NCBI RefSeq assembly: GCF_017104645.1
Contig: NZ_JAAGPF010000009.1
Location: forward strand, 1-55,888
Direction: 5' to 3'
Origin: Burkholderia sp. Ac-20379
GTDB taxonomy: Bacteria; Pseudomonadota; Gammaproteobacteria; Burkholderiales; Burkholderiaceae
Length of the DNA stretch: 55,888 nucleotides
Below, piece by piece: positions 26,092 through 35,451 of this stretch. Numbering within the stretch: position 1 is the first letter of the stretch; every line of letters starts with the position of its first letter. The notes beneath the pieces are model-generated. The model searched no databases, had not been told where the DNA came from, and saw nothing but the letters and a program-made list of their open reading frames with translations. Both the position numbers and the translations under genes were made by a program.

Positions 26092-27237
26092 ATGATTAAA
26101 AGAAAGAAAGTTGCCGCAGCCGGCGCCGCCGCGCTGGCACTGGCAGGCATGTCGTCGACGAGTCATGCGCAAAGCAGCGTCACGCTGTACGGCATTCTCG
26201 ATGCCGGCGTCACCTATGTGAGCAATTCGGGCGGATCGCGCGTCTTCAAGTTCGACGACGGCGTGTCCTACGGCAACCGCATCGGCTTCAAGGGCGTCGA
26301 GGATCTCGGCGGCGGCCTGAAGGCGGTGTTCGTGCTCGAGAGCGGCTTCCATCTCGGCAACGGGCAGCTCGGTTTCGGCGGCGCGCTGTTCGGCCGTCAG
26401 GCTTATGTCGGACTCCAGAACGATTGGGGCACGCTGTCGCTGGGCGATCAGCTCGACATGACCGAGGAGATGGTCTATCTGACCAACGTGTCGGCGTGGG
26501 CCAGCGGCTACGCGATCCACCAGGGCGACTTCGACCGCTTCAACGGCGACCGCCTGCCGAACTCGATCAAGTTCCTGTCGAACACGTTCGGCGGCTTCAA
26601 GTTCGGCGGCATGTACTCGTTCGGCAACGTCTCGGGCAACTTCCACCAGAACAGCGCGTTCAGCCTGGGCGGCAGCTACGCGAACGGCAACTTCTCGACC
26701 GGCGTGGCCTACACGCAGTTGAACAACCCGAACGGCATCTATGCGTTCGATCCGTACGCGATGATCGGCACCAAGACGTTCCTCGGCCAGCCGACCGCCA
26801 CCGTGAATCCGACCACGGGCGCGGTGACCGACCTGTTCGCCAGCACGCCGATGAATATCGACAAGCAGGGCACGCTCGGCGTGGGCGCGAGCTACGCGAT
26901 CGGCAAGGTGTCGCTGATCGGCAACTTCACGTACACCACCATCAAGGGCTTCGGCCAGACCTCGCACATGCTGGTGTACGAAGGCGGCGCGACCTATCAG
27001 TTGACGCCGGCGCTCAGCGTGATCGGCGGCTATCAGCACACGCGCTTCGAGGGCCATCACTGGAACCAGGGCTCGGCCGGCGTGCATTACCTGCTGTCCA
27101 AGCGCACCGACGTGTATCTGTCGGGCGACTATCTGCGTGCGTCCAACGGCGTCAACGCGGTGATCGGCTACAGCTTCACGCCGTCCACCACGCAGACGCA
27201 GGCCGACGTGCGGATCGGGATGCGCCACTCGTTCTGA
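26092..27237 (+). CDS. OmpC-like general porin
   Basis: 381 aa outer-membrane porin of the Gram-negative porin family common in Burkholderia. The signal peptide ends HAQ (about 1-26), the mature start is SSVTLYGILDAGVTYVSN, it has the GFKGVEDLGGGLKAVFVLESGF block, many alternating beta strands, and it ends in Phe (MRHSF) for Bam assembly. The ATG at 26092 is preferred over one at 26044, which would add residues before the signal peptide. Position between choline-sulfate and carnitine genes suggests outer-membrane entry of these solutes. The 243-base gap upstream is AT-richer and probably holds the promoter. Confidence 0.9.
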   Translation: MIKRKKVAAAGAAALALAGMSSTSHAQSSVTLYGILDAGVTYVSNSGGSRVFKFDDGVSYGNRIGFKGVEDLGGGLKAVFVLESGFHLGNGQLGFGGALFGRQAYVGLQNDWGTLSLGDQLDMTEEMVYLTNVSAWASGYAIHQGDFDRFNGDRLPNSIKFLSNTFGGFKFGGMYSFGNVSGNFHQNSAFSLGGSYANGNFSTGVAYTQLNNPNGIYAFDPYAMIGTKTFLGQPTATVNPTTGAVTDLFASTPMNIDKQGTLGVGASYAIGKVSLIGNFTYTTIKGFGQTSHMLVYEGGATYQLTPALSVIGGYQHTRFEGHHWNQGSAGVHYLLSKRTDVYLSGDYLRASNGVNAVIGYSFTPSTTQTQADVRIGMRHSF

Positions 27238-27262
27238 TCGCACTGCGCGCCAGCCAACCGAA

Positions 27263-27301
27263 ACGGGCCGGCATGGCGCTTGTCGCGTCATGCCGGCCCG
27301 T
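27263..27301. terminator. Shared hairpin between convergent porin and cdhR
   Basis: A 13-bp perfect stem, ACGGGCCGGCATG (27263-27275) with CATGCCGGCCCGT (27289-27301), sits between the converging genes. There is no long T-run, so it may be a weak bidirectional terminator. Confidence 0.65.
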
Positions 27302-27333
27302 CGGCGTCGATCGCTTCAGTTTCCCGCCGATCG

Positions 27334-28278
27334 CTAGCGCTGCACCTGCCGGTCGTTGCGCGGGCTCGCGCCGAAGCGCGTCCGGTAGCTGCGCGAGAAA
27401 TGCGACGGCGATTCGAAGCCGCACGCCACGCAGACCGCCGTGATGGTCATGTCGGTTTGCTGCAGCAGTTCGCGCGCGCGGTCGAGCCGCAACTGCATGT
27501 AGAAGCGCGCGGGGGTGTCGTCGAGAATCGAGCTGAACAGGCGTTCGAGCTGGCGGCGCGTGATGCCGACATCCTGCGCCAGCGCATCGGACGACAGCGG
27601 CGTTTCGGTGTGCCGCTCCATCGCGCCGATCACCTGAATCAGCTTGCGGTTGTGCACGCCGTAGCGCGCGGCGATCTCCAGCCGCTGCCGATCCGAATGC
27701 TGGCGGATGCGGCCCACCACGAACTGCTCGGAAATACTGGCGGCCAGATCCGCGCCGTGCCGGCGGCCGATCAGGTCGAGCATCATGTCGATCGACGCGG
27801 TGCCGCCCGCGCAGGTGATGCGCCGGTCGCCCGTCTCGAACAGCTCCTGCGTGGCGTTCAGGCGCGGATAGCGCTCGCGGAACGCGGCCAGCGCTTCCCA
27901 GTGCAGCGTCAGCGAGTGGCTCGGATCGAACAGCCCCGCCTCGGCCAGCACGAAGCTGCCGGTATCGATCGCGCCGATCGTCGCGCCGCCGTGATGCTGG
28001 CGGCGCAGCCAATCGCCGAGCGTGCGCGTGTAGCGCGCGAGCGGCTCGAAGCCCGCGATCACGAACACGGTGCTGGTGCGGCCGATCTCGCCGAACGGCG
28101 CATCGGCGTTCAGCGCCACGCCGTTGCTGGCGATCACCGGCGCGCCGTCCATGCTCAGCAGTTGCCAGCGATACAGATCCGGGCGGAAGCGGTTGGCGAC
28201 GCGCAGCGGCTCGATCGCCGACATGCAACCGAGCGCGGAAAAGCCGGGGAGCAACAGAAAATGAAAGGTTTCCGGCAT
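27334..28278 (-). CDS. cdhR: AraC-family activator of carnitine catabolism (CdhR)
   Basis: 314 aa with the same architecture as GbdR: a GATase/DJ-1-like domain (about 5-185, with IDTGSFVLAEAG in place of the usual Cys elbow) and a C-terminal AraC DNA-binding domain (about 215-305: LAQDVGITRRQLERLF, ACGFESPSHFSRSYRTRFG). Closeness to caiX-cdhCAB supports CdhR, which activates that operon in response to carnitine. It is divergent from a porin gene and about 1.9 kb from the operon it should control. Confidence 0.85.
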   Translation of the reverse strand: MPETFHFLLLPGFSALGCMSAIEPLRVANRFRPDLYRWQLLSMDGAPVIASNGVALNADAPFGEIGRTSTVFVIAGFEPLARYTRTLGDWLRRQHHGGATIGAIDTGSFVLAEAGLFDPSHSLTLHWEALAAFRERYPRLNATQELFETGDRRITCAGGTASIDMMLDLIGRRHGADLAASISEQFVVGRIRQHSDRQRLEIAARYGVHNRKLIQVIGAMERHTETPLSSDALAQDVGITRRQLERLFSSILDDTPARFYMQLRLDRARELLQQTDMTITAVCVACGFESPSHFSRSYRTRFGASPRNDRQVQR

Positions 28279-28492
28279 GGGCGGGCGGTGGGGTCGTGTG
28301 GGGCGCGCTCGATTATAGAGGCGAGCGCGCGCGAATCGAAAAGCGCGCGGCGGCCGAATATTTCATTTTGATGATCGGATTCTTCCATTTTTCGGAAGGA
28401 AGCTTGCGGCTGCGCGTGCTCATTTCGGAGCGTCTCCGTTTCTATACTCGCCGGCGTCTCAACCCAGCGTTTCCACAGAACCGGAGTCTCAG

Positions 28493-29629
28493 GTGAAAAA
28501 AATCTCTATCGCGGCGGCATGCGTGACGACGTTCGCAGCAGCCTCGGCCCACGCGCAAAGCTCGGTCACGTTGTACGGTCTCGTCGATGCCGGCATCGCC
28601 TACACCAACAACGTGGGCGGCAGCGGCCGCGTCGCGCTCGCGAGCGGCAACATCAGCGGCAGCCGCTTCGGCGTGCGCGGTTCGGAAGATCTCGGCGGCG
28701 GCCTCAAGGCGGTGTTCGTGCTCGAGAACGGCTTCAACGTCAACAACGGCCAGCTCGGCCAGAACGGCCGCATGTTCGGCCGCCAGGCCTACGTGGGCCT
28801 GAGCAGCAACGCGTTCGGCACGCTCACGCTCGGCCGCCAGTACGACGACGTGGTCGATTTCGTTTCGCCGCTGTCGGGCACGGCCGGCACGTTCGGCGAT
28901 TCCGGCTTCGCGCATCCGTACGACAACGACAACCTGCAGCACAGCGTGCGCTTCAACAACGCGGCCAAGTTCACCAGCGTCAACTACGGCGGCTTCAAGT
29001 TCGGCGGCATGTACGCGTTCAGCAACAGCACGAACTTCGCCACGAGCCGCGCCTACAGCGTCGGCGCGAGCTACAGCAACGGCCCGTTGACGGCCGCCGC
29101 CGGCTACCTGCAGACCAACGGCTCCGGCACGCGCAGCGGCACCGCGTTCGCCAACACGGCCGGCGCGGTCGATCAGGCCGAAGTGAAGGGCAGCCTGACC
29201 TCGGACGTGCAGCGCAGCGTGGCCGCCGGCATCAACTACGCGTTCGGCCCCGCCACGCTCGGCTTCGTCTATTCGCACGCGCAATATCAGGGCACCAGCG
29301 CGTTCGGCCTGAACAACGGCGGCGCGCGCTTCGACAACTACGAAGTGAACGGCATGTACCAGTTCACGCCGGCGCTGCGCGCGGGCGTGTCCTACACGTA
29401 CACCGACGCGCACCTGAGCGGCGCGACCGCCTACGGCGCCGATCCGAAGTGGAACCAGGTCAACGCGATCGCGCGCTACGCGCTGTCGAAGCGCACCGAA
29501 CTGTACGCCGAGGCGATGTACCAGCACGCCACCGGCAACAAGAACGTCGCGATGATGTACAACGCCGGCGGCGCCTCCACCACGGGCAATCAGGTGATGG
29601 GCGCGGTGGGCATGCTGACGCGCTTCTGA
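28493..29629 (+). CDS. OmpC-like general porin
   Basis: 378 aa porin starting at a GTG (28493) with CCGGAG 6 bases upstream. The signal peptide is MKKISIAAACVTTFAAASAHAQ, the mature start is SSVTLYGLVDAGIAYTNN, it carries the GVRGSEDLGGGLKAVFVLENGF block and ends in Phe. It differs clearly from the porin at 26092, so the two are not a recent duplication. It diverges from cdhR across 214 bases and its terminator lies 190 bases downstream at 29819. Confidence 0.9.
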   Translation: MKKISIAAACVTTFAAASAHAQSSVTLYGLVDAGIAYTNNVGGSGRVALASGNISGSRFGVRGSEDLGGGLKAVFVLENGFNVNNGQLGQNGRMFGRQAYVGLSSNAFGTLTLGRQYDDVVDFVSPLSGTAGTFGDSGFAHPYDNDNLQHSVRFNNAAKFTSVNYGGFKFGGMYAFSNSTNFATSRAYSVGASYSNGPLTAAAGYLQTNGSGTRSGTAFANTAGAVDQAEVKGSLTSDVQRSVAAGINYAFGPATLGFVYSHAQYQGTSAFGLNNGGARFDNYEVNGMYQFTPALRAGVSYTYTDAHLSGATAYGADPKWNQVNAIARYALSKRTELYAEAMYQHATGNKNVAMMYNAGGASTTGNQVMGAVGMLTRF

Positions 29630-30135
29630 GCCGCGCTTCCGATGCAGTCCTGACGTTCTTCGAGATGCGTTTCGCGGCCGGGGCAGCCCCCGGCCCGCCT
29701 CCGAGCGGACTCGCGGTGTGCCGGATGCCGGTGCGGGATCCACCGGGCGCGACGGCGGCGGCACGCCGCCGTCGCGATCGCGCGGCTCCTCGCTCGTCGA
29801 TTCGTGCGAGTCCCTTTTGCCCGTCCGATGCGTTTCGGACGGGCTTTTTTACGTCCGCTTTTCGCCCGGCCGGCATTCGCCCGAGCCGCGGGTCCCGCCA
29901 TTCCCCGCCACGCCGCATCGGGTCAAGCCCGACGGCGCGCGATCGTGACCCCCAGCCCCGTCATGCGGGCATGCACCGCCGCCATCATGGTTTCCACTGA
30001 AGGTCGCTGACAGTCAACAAAACGTCGCGGCCGGTCGCCTTGCGCCGAATATGGCCCGTTATTTTTCTTCCACGGTGCAGGCCTCGTCGTTCCTCTATCA
30101 ACCGCCTGCGAGACACCGCCGAACAGGGAGCCAAC
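29630..30135 (+). promoter_or_regulatory. Intergenic region between porin and caiX
   Basis: This 506-base region has no credible gene. It contains the terminator at 29819-29850. The last 135 bases before caiX are less GC-rich and are the expected place of the CdhR-controlled promoter of the carnitine operon. I could not define the site. Confidence 0.35.
29819..29850 (+). terminator. Rho-independent terminator downstream of the second porin
   Basis: A 10-bp stem, GCCCGTCCGA (29819-29828) with TCGGACGGGC (29835-29844), 6-base loop and TTTTTT. The stem core is identical to that at 12910-12940. Confidence 0.93.
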
Positions 30136-31086
30136 ATGAAGTCGTGCAAGACCCTCGCGCTGGTTGCGGCACTGGCCGCGGCATCCGCGTTGCCGTTGCC
30201 GTCGTTTGCCCAGGATTCCGCCGCCTGCCGCACGGTGCGTTTCTCCGACATCGGCTGGACCGACATCACGTCCACCACGGCGCTCGCCTCGATGCTGTTC
30301 GACTCGCTCGGCTACAAGCCCACCACCACCATCTCGTCGGTGCCGATTTCGTTCGCAGGCCTGAAGGCCAAGCAGATCGACGTGTCGCTCGGCTACTGGT
30401 GGCCGGTGCAGCAGAAGCAGCTTCAGCCGTTCCTCGATTCGAAATCGATCACGGTGCTCGACACGCCGAACCTGTCGGGCGCGAAGGCCACGCTCGCGGT
30501 GCCGGCCTACGAATTCCAGGCCGGCCTGAAGACCTTCGACGATATCGCCAAGCATCGCGAGGAGCTCGACGGAAAGATCTACGGCATCGAGCCGGGCAGC
30601 AGCGCGAACGCGACCATCCAGAAGATGATCGACACCAATCAATACGGGCTCGGCGGCTTCAAGCTGGTCGAATCGAGCGAGGCCGGCATGCTCGTGACGG
30701 TGGAGCGCGCCGTGCGTTCCAAGAAATGGGTGGTGTTCCTCGGCTGGGAACCGCATCCGATGAACATCCAGCTGCAGATGAATTACCTGTCGGGCGGCGA
30801 TGCGTCGTTCGGCCCGAACTACGGCGAGGCGCGTGTCTACACGTTGACCTCGAACGGCTATGCCGAGCGCTGCCCGAACGCGGGCAAGCTCGTGTCGAAC
30901 CTGCGCTTCACCACCGATATGGAGAACCAACTGATGTTGGCGGTGGTGAACAAGGCGCGCCCGGCCGATGCGGCCAAGGATTACATCCGCAAGCACCCGC
31001 AGGTGCTCGACGGCTGGCTCGCCGGCGTCAAGAGCTACGACGGCAAGGACGGCCTCGCGGCCGTGAAGGCGGCGCTCGGCCTGTGA
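30136..31086 (+). CDS. caiX: Carnitine ABC-transporter substrate-binding protein (CaiX)
   Basis: 316 aa. The signal peptide ends SFAQ (about 1-24). The mature protein starts [34 protein letters not shown] and shares with the ChoX-type protein the blocks [26 protein letters not shown] and [13 protein letters not shown]. In Pseudomonas the first gene of the carnitine operon is caiX and the order here is the same. AGGGAG precedes the ATG; the frame is open further upstream but a start there would mask the signal peptide. No permease genes are nearby. Confidence 0.88.
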   Translation: MKSCKTLALVAALAAASALPLPSFAQDSAACRTVRFSDIGWTDITSTTALASMLFDSLGYKPTTTISSVPISFAGLKAKQIDVSLGYWWPVQQKQLQPFLDSKSITVLDTPNLSGAKATLAVPAYEFQAGLKTFDDIAKHREELDGKIYGIEPGSSANATIQKMIDTNQYGLGGFKLVESSEAGMLVTVERAVRSKKWVVFLGWEPHPMNIQLQMNYLSGGDASFGPNYGEARVYTLTSNGYAERCPNAGKLVSNLRFTTDMENQLMLAVVNKARPADAAKDYIRKHPQVLDGWLAGVKSYDGKDGLAAVKAALGL

Positions 31087-31135
31087 CCGGCGCGCCGCGC
31101 GCCATCCCCATACTGCAAGCAACGAGGCACATGCA

Positions 31136-32065
31136 ATGAACCACGAAGTGATAGTGACCTGCGCCGTGACGGGCGCGGGCGACACGGTCGGCAAGCATCC
31201 GGCGATTCCGGTCACGCCGAAGCAGATCGCCGAGGCCGCGATCGAGGCCGCGAAGGCCGGCGCGACCGTCGCGCACTGCCACGTGCGCGATCCGCAAACC
31301 GGGCGCGGCAGCCGCGATCCGAACCTCTACCGCGAGGTGGTGGACCGGATTCGCTCGGCCGACGTCGACGTGATCATCAACCTGACGGCCGGCATGGGCG
31401 GCGATCTGGAAATCGGCGCGGGCGAAGCGCCGATGCAGTTCGGCCAGGGCACCGATCTGGTCGGCGGCCTGACGCGGCTCGTGCACGTGGAGGAACTGCT
31501 GCCCGAGATCTGCACGCTCGATTGCGGCACGCTCAATTTCGGCGACGGCGATTACATCTACGTGTCGACGCCCGCCCAGTTGCGCGCCGGCGCGAAGCGG
31601 ATCCAGCAGCTTGGCGTGAAGCCCGAGCTGGAGATCTTCGACACCGGCCACCTGTGGTTCGCCAAGCAGTTGCTCAAGGAAGGCCTGCTCGACGATCCGC
31701 CGCTGTTCCAGCTCTGCATGGGCATTCCGTGGGGCGCGCCGGCCGACACCGGCACGCTGAAATCGATGGTCGACAACCTGCCGCCCGGCGCGCACTGGGC
31801 CGGTTTCGGCATCGGCCGGATGCAGATGCCGATGGTGGCGCAGGCGATGCTGCTGGGCGGCCACGTGCGCGTGGGCCTCGAAGACAACATCTGGCTCGAC
31901 CGCGGCGTGCCCGCCACGAACGGCTCGCTGGTGCAGCGCGCGCGCGAAATCATCGAGCGGCTCGGCGCGCGCGTGCTGACGCCGGCCGAGGGGCGCGCCA
32001 AGCTCGGCCTGCCGCCGCGCGGCCAGCGCCCGCTCGAACGGCGCGCGATCGCCGAATTCGCTTGA
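31136..32065 (+). CDS. cdhC: 3-dehydrocarnitine cleavage enzyme (BKACE family, CdhC)
   Basis: 309 aa beta-keto acid cleavage enzyme, formerly DUF849. [11 protein letters not shown] at the N-terminus and VAHCHVRDP (about 44-52) supply the zinc-binding His-x-His. [37 protein letters not shown] is the C-terminal signature containing the catalytic Glu. CdhC condenses dehydrocarnitine with acetyl-CoA to give betainyl-CoA and acetoacetate. It lies 49 bases after caiX. Confidence 0.9.
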   Translation: MNHEVIVTCAVTGAGDTVGKHPAIPVTPKQIAEAAIEAAKAGATVAHCHVRDPQTGRGSRDPNLYREVVDRIRSADVDVIINLTAGMGGDLEIGAGEAPMQFGQGTDLVGGLTRLVHVEELLPEICTLDCGTLNFGDGDYIYVSTPAQLRAGAKRIQQLGVKPELEIFDTGHLWFAKQLLKEGLLDDPPLFQLCMGIPWGAPADTGTLKSMVDNLPPGAHWAGFGIGRMQMPMVAQAMLLGGHVRVGLEDNIWLDRGVPATNGSLVQRAREIIERLGARVLTPAEGRAKLGLPPRGQRPLERRAIAEFA

Positions 32066-32131
32066 GATGACACGATGCGGGGCGGCGCTGCCGCCGCCTC
32101 GCCGGATATTCAGGAAAACCAAGGACGTTTC

Positions 32132-33097
32132 ATGACTGTGATCACCGACATCAAGACCTTCGCCGCGATCGGCACCGGCGTGATCGGCAGCGGCTGGGTG
32201 GCGCGCGCGCTTGCTAACGGGCTCGACGTGGTCGTCTGGGACCCGGCCCCCGGCGCCGAGGCGCAACTGCGCGCCAATATCGCCAACGCGTGGCCCGCGC
32301 TGGAGCGCGTCGGGCTGAAGCCGGGCGCGTCGCCCGAGCGGCTGCGTTTCGTGCCGACCATCGAGGCGGCCGTGGCCGACGCCGATTTCATCCAGGAAAG
32401 CGCGCCCGAGCGCGAGGCGCTGAAGCTCGAACTGCACGAGCAGATCAGCCGCGCGGCCAAGCCGGGCGCGATCATCGCGTCGTCCACGTCGGGGCTGCTG
32501 CCGAGCGATTTCTATGCGCGCGCAACGCATCCCGAGCGGTGCGTCGTCGGGCATCCGTTCAACCCCGTCTATCTGCTGCCGCTGGTCGAAGTGCTCGGCG
32601 GCGAGCGGACGTCGGACGAAGCGGTGGAGGCGGCGATCGCGATCTACGCGTCGCTCGGCATGCGTCCGCTCAAGGTGCGCAAGGAAGTGCCGGGCTTCAT
32701 CGCCGATCGCCTGCTCGAGGCGCTGTGGCGCGAGGCGCTGCATCTCGTCAACGAAGGCGTGGCCACCACCGGCGAGATCGACGATGCGATCCGCTTCGGC
32801 GCGGGCATCCGCTGGTCGTTCATGGGCACGTTCCTGACCTATACGCTGGCCGGCGGCGATGCGGGCATGCGCCACTTCATGAAGCAGTTCGGGCCGGCGC
32901 TCGAGTTGCCGTGGACCAAGCTCGTCGCGCCCACGCTGACCGACGAACTGATCGACCGCGTGGTGGACGGCACCACCGAGCAGCAGGGCGAACGCAGCAT
33001 CAAGTCGCTCGAACGCTATCGCGACGACTGCATCACCGAGGTGATCGAGGCGATCGCCCGCGTGAAGGCGCGTCACGGCATGCGCTACGAGGATTGA
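32132..33097 (+). CDS. cdhA: L-carnitine dehydrogenase CdhA
   Basis: 321 aa, 3-hydroxyacyl-CoA-dehydrogenase-like fold. Rossmann motif [17 protein letters not shown] (about 11-27), catalytic-domain landmarks [11 protein letters not shown] and [15 protein letters not shown], and the C-terminal helical domain with [25 protein letters not shown] typical of carnitine dehydrogenase. It oxidises L-carnitine to 3-dehydrocarnitine with NAD. The ATG at 32132 follows AAGGAC. It ends 2 bases before cdhB. Confidence 0.92.
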   Translation: MTVITDIKTFAAIGTGVIGSGWVARALANGLDVVVWDPAPGAEAQLRANIANAWPALERVGLKPGASPERLRFVPTIEAAVADADFIQESAPEREALKLELHEQISRAAKPGAIIASSTSGLLPSDFYARATHPERCVVGHPFNPVYLLPLVEVLGGERTSDEAVEAAIAIYASLGMRPLKVRKEVPGFIADRLLEALWREALHLVNEGVATTGEIDDAIRFGAGIRWSFMGTFLTYTLAGGDAGMRHFMKQFGPALELPWTKLVAPTLTDELIDRVVDGTTEQQGERSIKSLERYRDDCITEVIEAIARVKARHGMRYED

Positions 33098-33099
33098 CG

Positions 33100-33585
33100 A
33101 TGAACACCGAAACCGCGCTGACGATTCATCGCGACGTGGTGCGCGAGGAGTGGGTCGACTACAACGGACACCTGCGCGATGCGTTCTACCTGCTGATCTT
33201 CAGCTTCGCCACCGATGCGCTGATCGACCGGATCGGCCTCGACGCGGCAACGCGGCAGGCGCGCGCGCGCTCGATCTACACGCTCGAGGCGCACGTGAAC
33301 TACCTGCAGGAGATCAAGCTCGATACGGCGGTGCGGATCGACGCGCGCGTGCTGGCGCTCGATGCGAAACGCATTCATCTCTACCTCGAGATGTTTGCGG
33401 ACGGCGTGGACGGCGCGGTGTCGGCCAGCGAGCAGATGCTGATGCACATCGACACGAACGGGCCGAAATCCGCGCCGTTCGATGCCGATGTGCAGGCGCG
33501 GCTCGCCGAGATGCACGACGCGCAGCGCGAGATGCCCGCGCCGGCCTGGGCCGGGCGCGTGATTGGCTTGCCGGCGCCGCGCTGA
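33100..33585 (+). CDS. cdhB: Betainyl-CoA thioesterase (CdhB)
   Basis: 161 aa hot-dog thioesterase. WVDYNGHLRDAFYLLIFSFATDAL (about 18-41) carries the catalytic Asp/Asn region, and SIYTLEAHVNYLQEIKLDTAVRIDARVL forms the core sheet. In the carnitine operon it hydrolyses betainyl-CoA to glycine betaine and CoA, linking carnitine breakdown to gbcAB at the left of the window. It starts 2 bases after cdhA and ends 1 base before the next gene. Confidence 0.88.
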   Translation: MNTETALTIHRDVVREEWVDYNGHLRDAFYLLIFSFATDALIDRIGLDAATRQARARSIYTLEAHVNYLQEIKLDTAVRIDARVLALDAKRIHLYLEMFADGVDGAVSASEQMLMHIDTNGPKSAPFDADVQARLAEMHDAQREMPAPAWAGRVIGLPAPR

Positions 33586-33586
33586 A

Positions 33587-34558
33587 GTGGCGCTCGAAGC
33601 GGAAATCGCCGCGTTCGTGGCGCGGATCGCGGCCGAAGGCGGTGATGGCGGCGATCCGCATGCGGTGTCGGTGGCTGCGTTGCGCGACGGCTACGAGCAC
33701 TTCGCCGCGCGCTGGACGCCGGCTCGCCTGCCGGACGGCGTGACGATGGAGGATGCCGTGTTCGTCGCGCCGGCCGGGCATCGGATCGGGTTGCGGCGTT
33801 ACCGCGTCGCGCGGGCCTCGCGCGGCGCGGTGCTGTTCTTCCACGGCGGCGGCTTCGTGCTGGGTTCGCTCGCGAGCCACCGGTCGATCGCGGCGCGGCT
33901 GGCGGCCGATACGGGCGCAGACGTGATCGCCGTCGATTACCGGCTTGCACCGGAGCATGGCGCGCCGGCCGCGCACGACGACGTGCGCGCCGTCACGCAA
34001 GCGGCGCTCGACGGCCGCCTGCCGTTCGATCTTGCTGCCGGGCAGCCGCTCGCGCTGGCCGGCGACAGTGCGGGCGGCACGTTGGCGGCCAGCGTGGCGG
34101 CGTGGTTCGGCGCGCGGCTCGCGGGCGCGGCGCTCGTCTATCCGATGCTCGGGCTCGAGCCGCAACTGCCGGCGCGCGAAAGCGAAGCCGATGCGCCGAT
34201 GCTGACGCTCGCCGATGTGCGCCGCTATCGTCAGTGGTACTGGGGATCGGCGGACGGGGCCGCGGCGGCGCCGGTTTCGCCCCCGCCGGGCACCGTGCCG
34301 CTGCTGGCCGAGCGCTTCGACGGGCTGCCGCCGGTGCTGGCGATCGGCGCGGAACACGATCCGCTGCGCGACGATGCGCGTGTCTACGCCGGGAAAATCC
34401 GTGCGGCGGGCGGCGATGCGCGCTTCGTGCTTGCCGAAGGCATGGTGCACGGCTGCTGGCGCGCGCTCGATGTCAGCCCCGGTGCGGCGCGCATGCACGC
34501 GGACGTTTGCGCATTTCTGCGCGAGCGGATCGATGCGGATGCCGAACGAGCGCGGTGA
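33587..34558 (+). CDS. HSL-family esterase, probable short-chain acylcarnitine hydrolase (HocS-like)
   Basis: 323 aa alpha/beta hydrolase of the hormone-sensitive-lipase group: oxyanion-hole HGGGFVLGS (about 86-94), nucleophile GDSAGG, acid in AEHDPLRDDA and His in MVHGC. The same position after cdhB in Pseudomonas aeruginosa holds HocS, which frees carnitine from short-chain acylcarnitines, and that role is inferred here. A GTG at 33587, 1 base after the cdhB stop, is taken as the start through translational coupling. A TTG at 33563 is also in frame but would overlap cdhB. Confidence 0.8.
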   Translation: MALEAEIAAFVARIAAEGGDGGDPHAVSVAALRDGYEHFAARWTPARLPDGVTMEDAVFVAPAGHRIGLRRYRVARASRGAVLFFHGGGFVLGSLASHRSIAARLAADTGADVIAVDYRLAPEHGAPAAHDDVRAVTQAALDGRLPFDLAAGQPLALAGDSAGGTLAASVAAWFGARLAGAALVYPMLGLEPQLPARESEADAPMLTLADVRRYRQWYWGSADGAAAAPVSPPPGTVPLLAERFDGLPPVLAIGAEHDPLRDDARVYAGKIRAAGGDARFVLAEGMVHGCWRALDVSPGAARMHADVCAFLRERIDADAERAR

Positions 34559-34567
34559 GCGGCGCGC

Positions 34568-35353
34568 TCAACCGGGCTGACGCGTCGCCAGATATTGGCT
34601 CGGCGTGGCGCCGAGCACGCCGCGAAACGCCGACGAAAACGCGCTGGCGCTCGCGTAGCCGAGGTCCAGCGCCACGCGCGTCACGGGCTGCCCGCGGCTC
34701 AGGCGCTCGATGGCGGCGAGCAGGCAGATTTGCTGGCGCCATTGCGCGAAGCTGACGCCGGTTTGTTCGCGGAACAACCGCGTGAACGTGCGCCGGCTCA
34801 TGCCGGCTTCGGCCGCCGCCGCATCGAGCCCGAGGGCGATCGACGGCGCCGCGAACCACTTCAGGCACGCGCGGGACAGGCGCGCGTCGGCGGGCAACGG
34901 CGCGTGCAGCGACAGGCTCGGCATCGCGGCCATTTCCGCGACGAGCAGATCCATCAACTTTCCGGGCCGCGCATCGAGCGCATACAGGGCCGGCAGATCG
35001 ACGGCCTCCTCGATCAACTGCCGCAGCAGTGCCGACACGCCTTGGACGCAGCACTGCGCCGGCATCCGCGCGGCCCGCGCCGCATCGGCCGACACGAACG
35101 CGTTCAGCATCGTGACCGGCCCGCTCATCGTCATTTCGTGCGCCACGCCGGCCGGCACCCAGCAGGCGCGTTGCGGCGGCACGAGCCATCGTCCTTCGGG
35201 CGTGGCCACGCTGATCGCGCCGCGCGACGCGAACGCAAACTGCCCGCGCCGATGCGCGTGCACCGGAAACGTCGAACCGGCCGCGTAATCGTTCGCAGTC
35301 ACGACGACGGCACGCGGGATGTCCTCGAACGGATCGAGCAGGGTATGTCTCAT
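34568..35353 (-). CDS. AraC-family regulator with N-terminal cupin
   Basis: 261 aa. The N-terminal cupin-like part (about 20-100) includes FPVHAHRRGQFAFASRG; the C-terminal AraC DNA-binding domain (about 160-255) has AAAEAGMSRRTFTRLFREQTGVSFAQWRQQICLLAAIERLSRG and LGYASASAFSSAFRGVLGATPSQYL. This is the RipA/NimR-like group. It is divergent from the alpha/beta hydrolase at 35452, which is its most likely target. It converges on the HocS-like gene with only 9 bases between the stops. Confidence 0.85.
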   Translation of the reverse strand: MRHTLLDPFEDIPRAVVVTANDYAAGSTFPVHAHRRGQFAFASRGAISVATPEGRWLVPPQRACWVPAGVAHEMTMSGPVTMLNAFVSADAARAARMPAQCCVQGVSALLRQLIEEAVDLPALYALDARPGKLMDLLVAEMAAMPSLSLHAPLPADARLSRACLKWFAAPSIALGLDAAAAEAGMSRRTFTRLFREQTGVSFAQWRQQICLLAAIERLSRGQPVTRVALDLGYASASAFSSAFRGVLGATPSQYLATRQPG

Positions 35354-35451
35354 GGCCCGAATTCTATAGCGAATGACCCGTTATCGAAGGCGGGCGGCTC
35401 GCGTGCGTCTTAGGCTGTGCCGCATCCATCGCGACTTCCTTCGGAGCTGAC

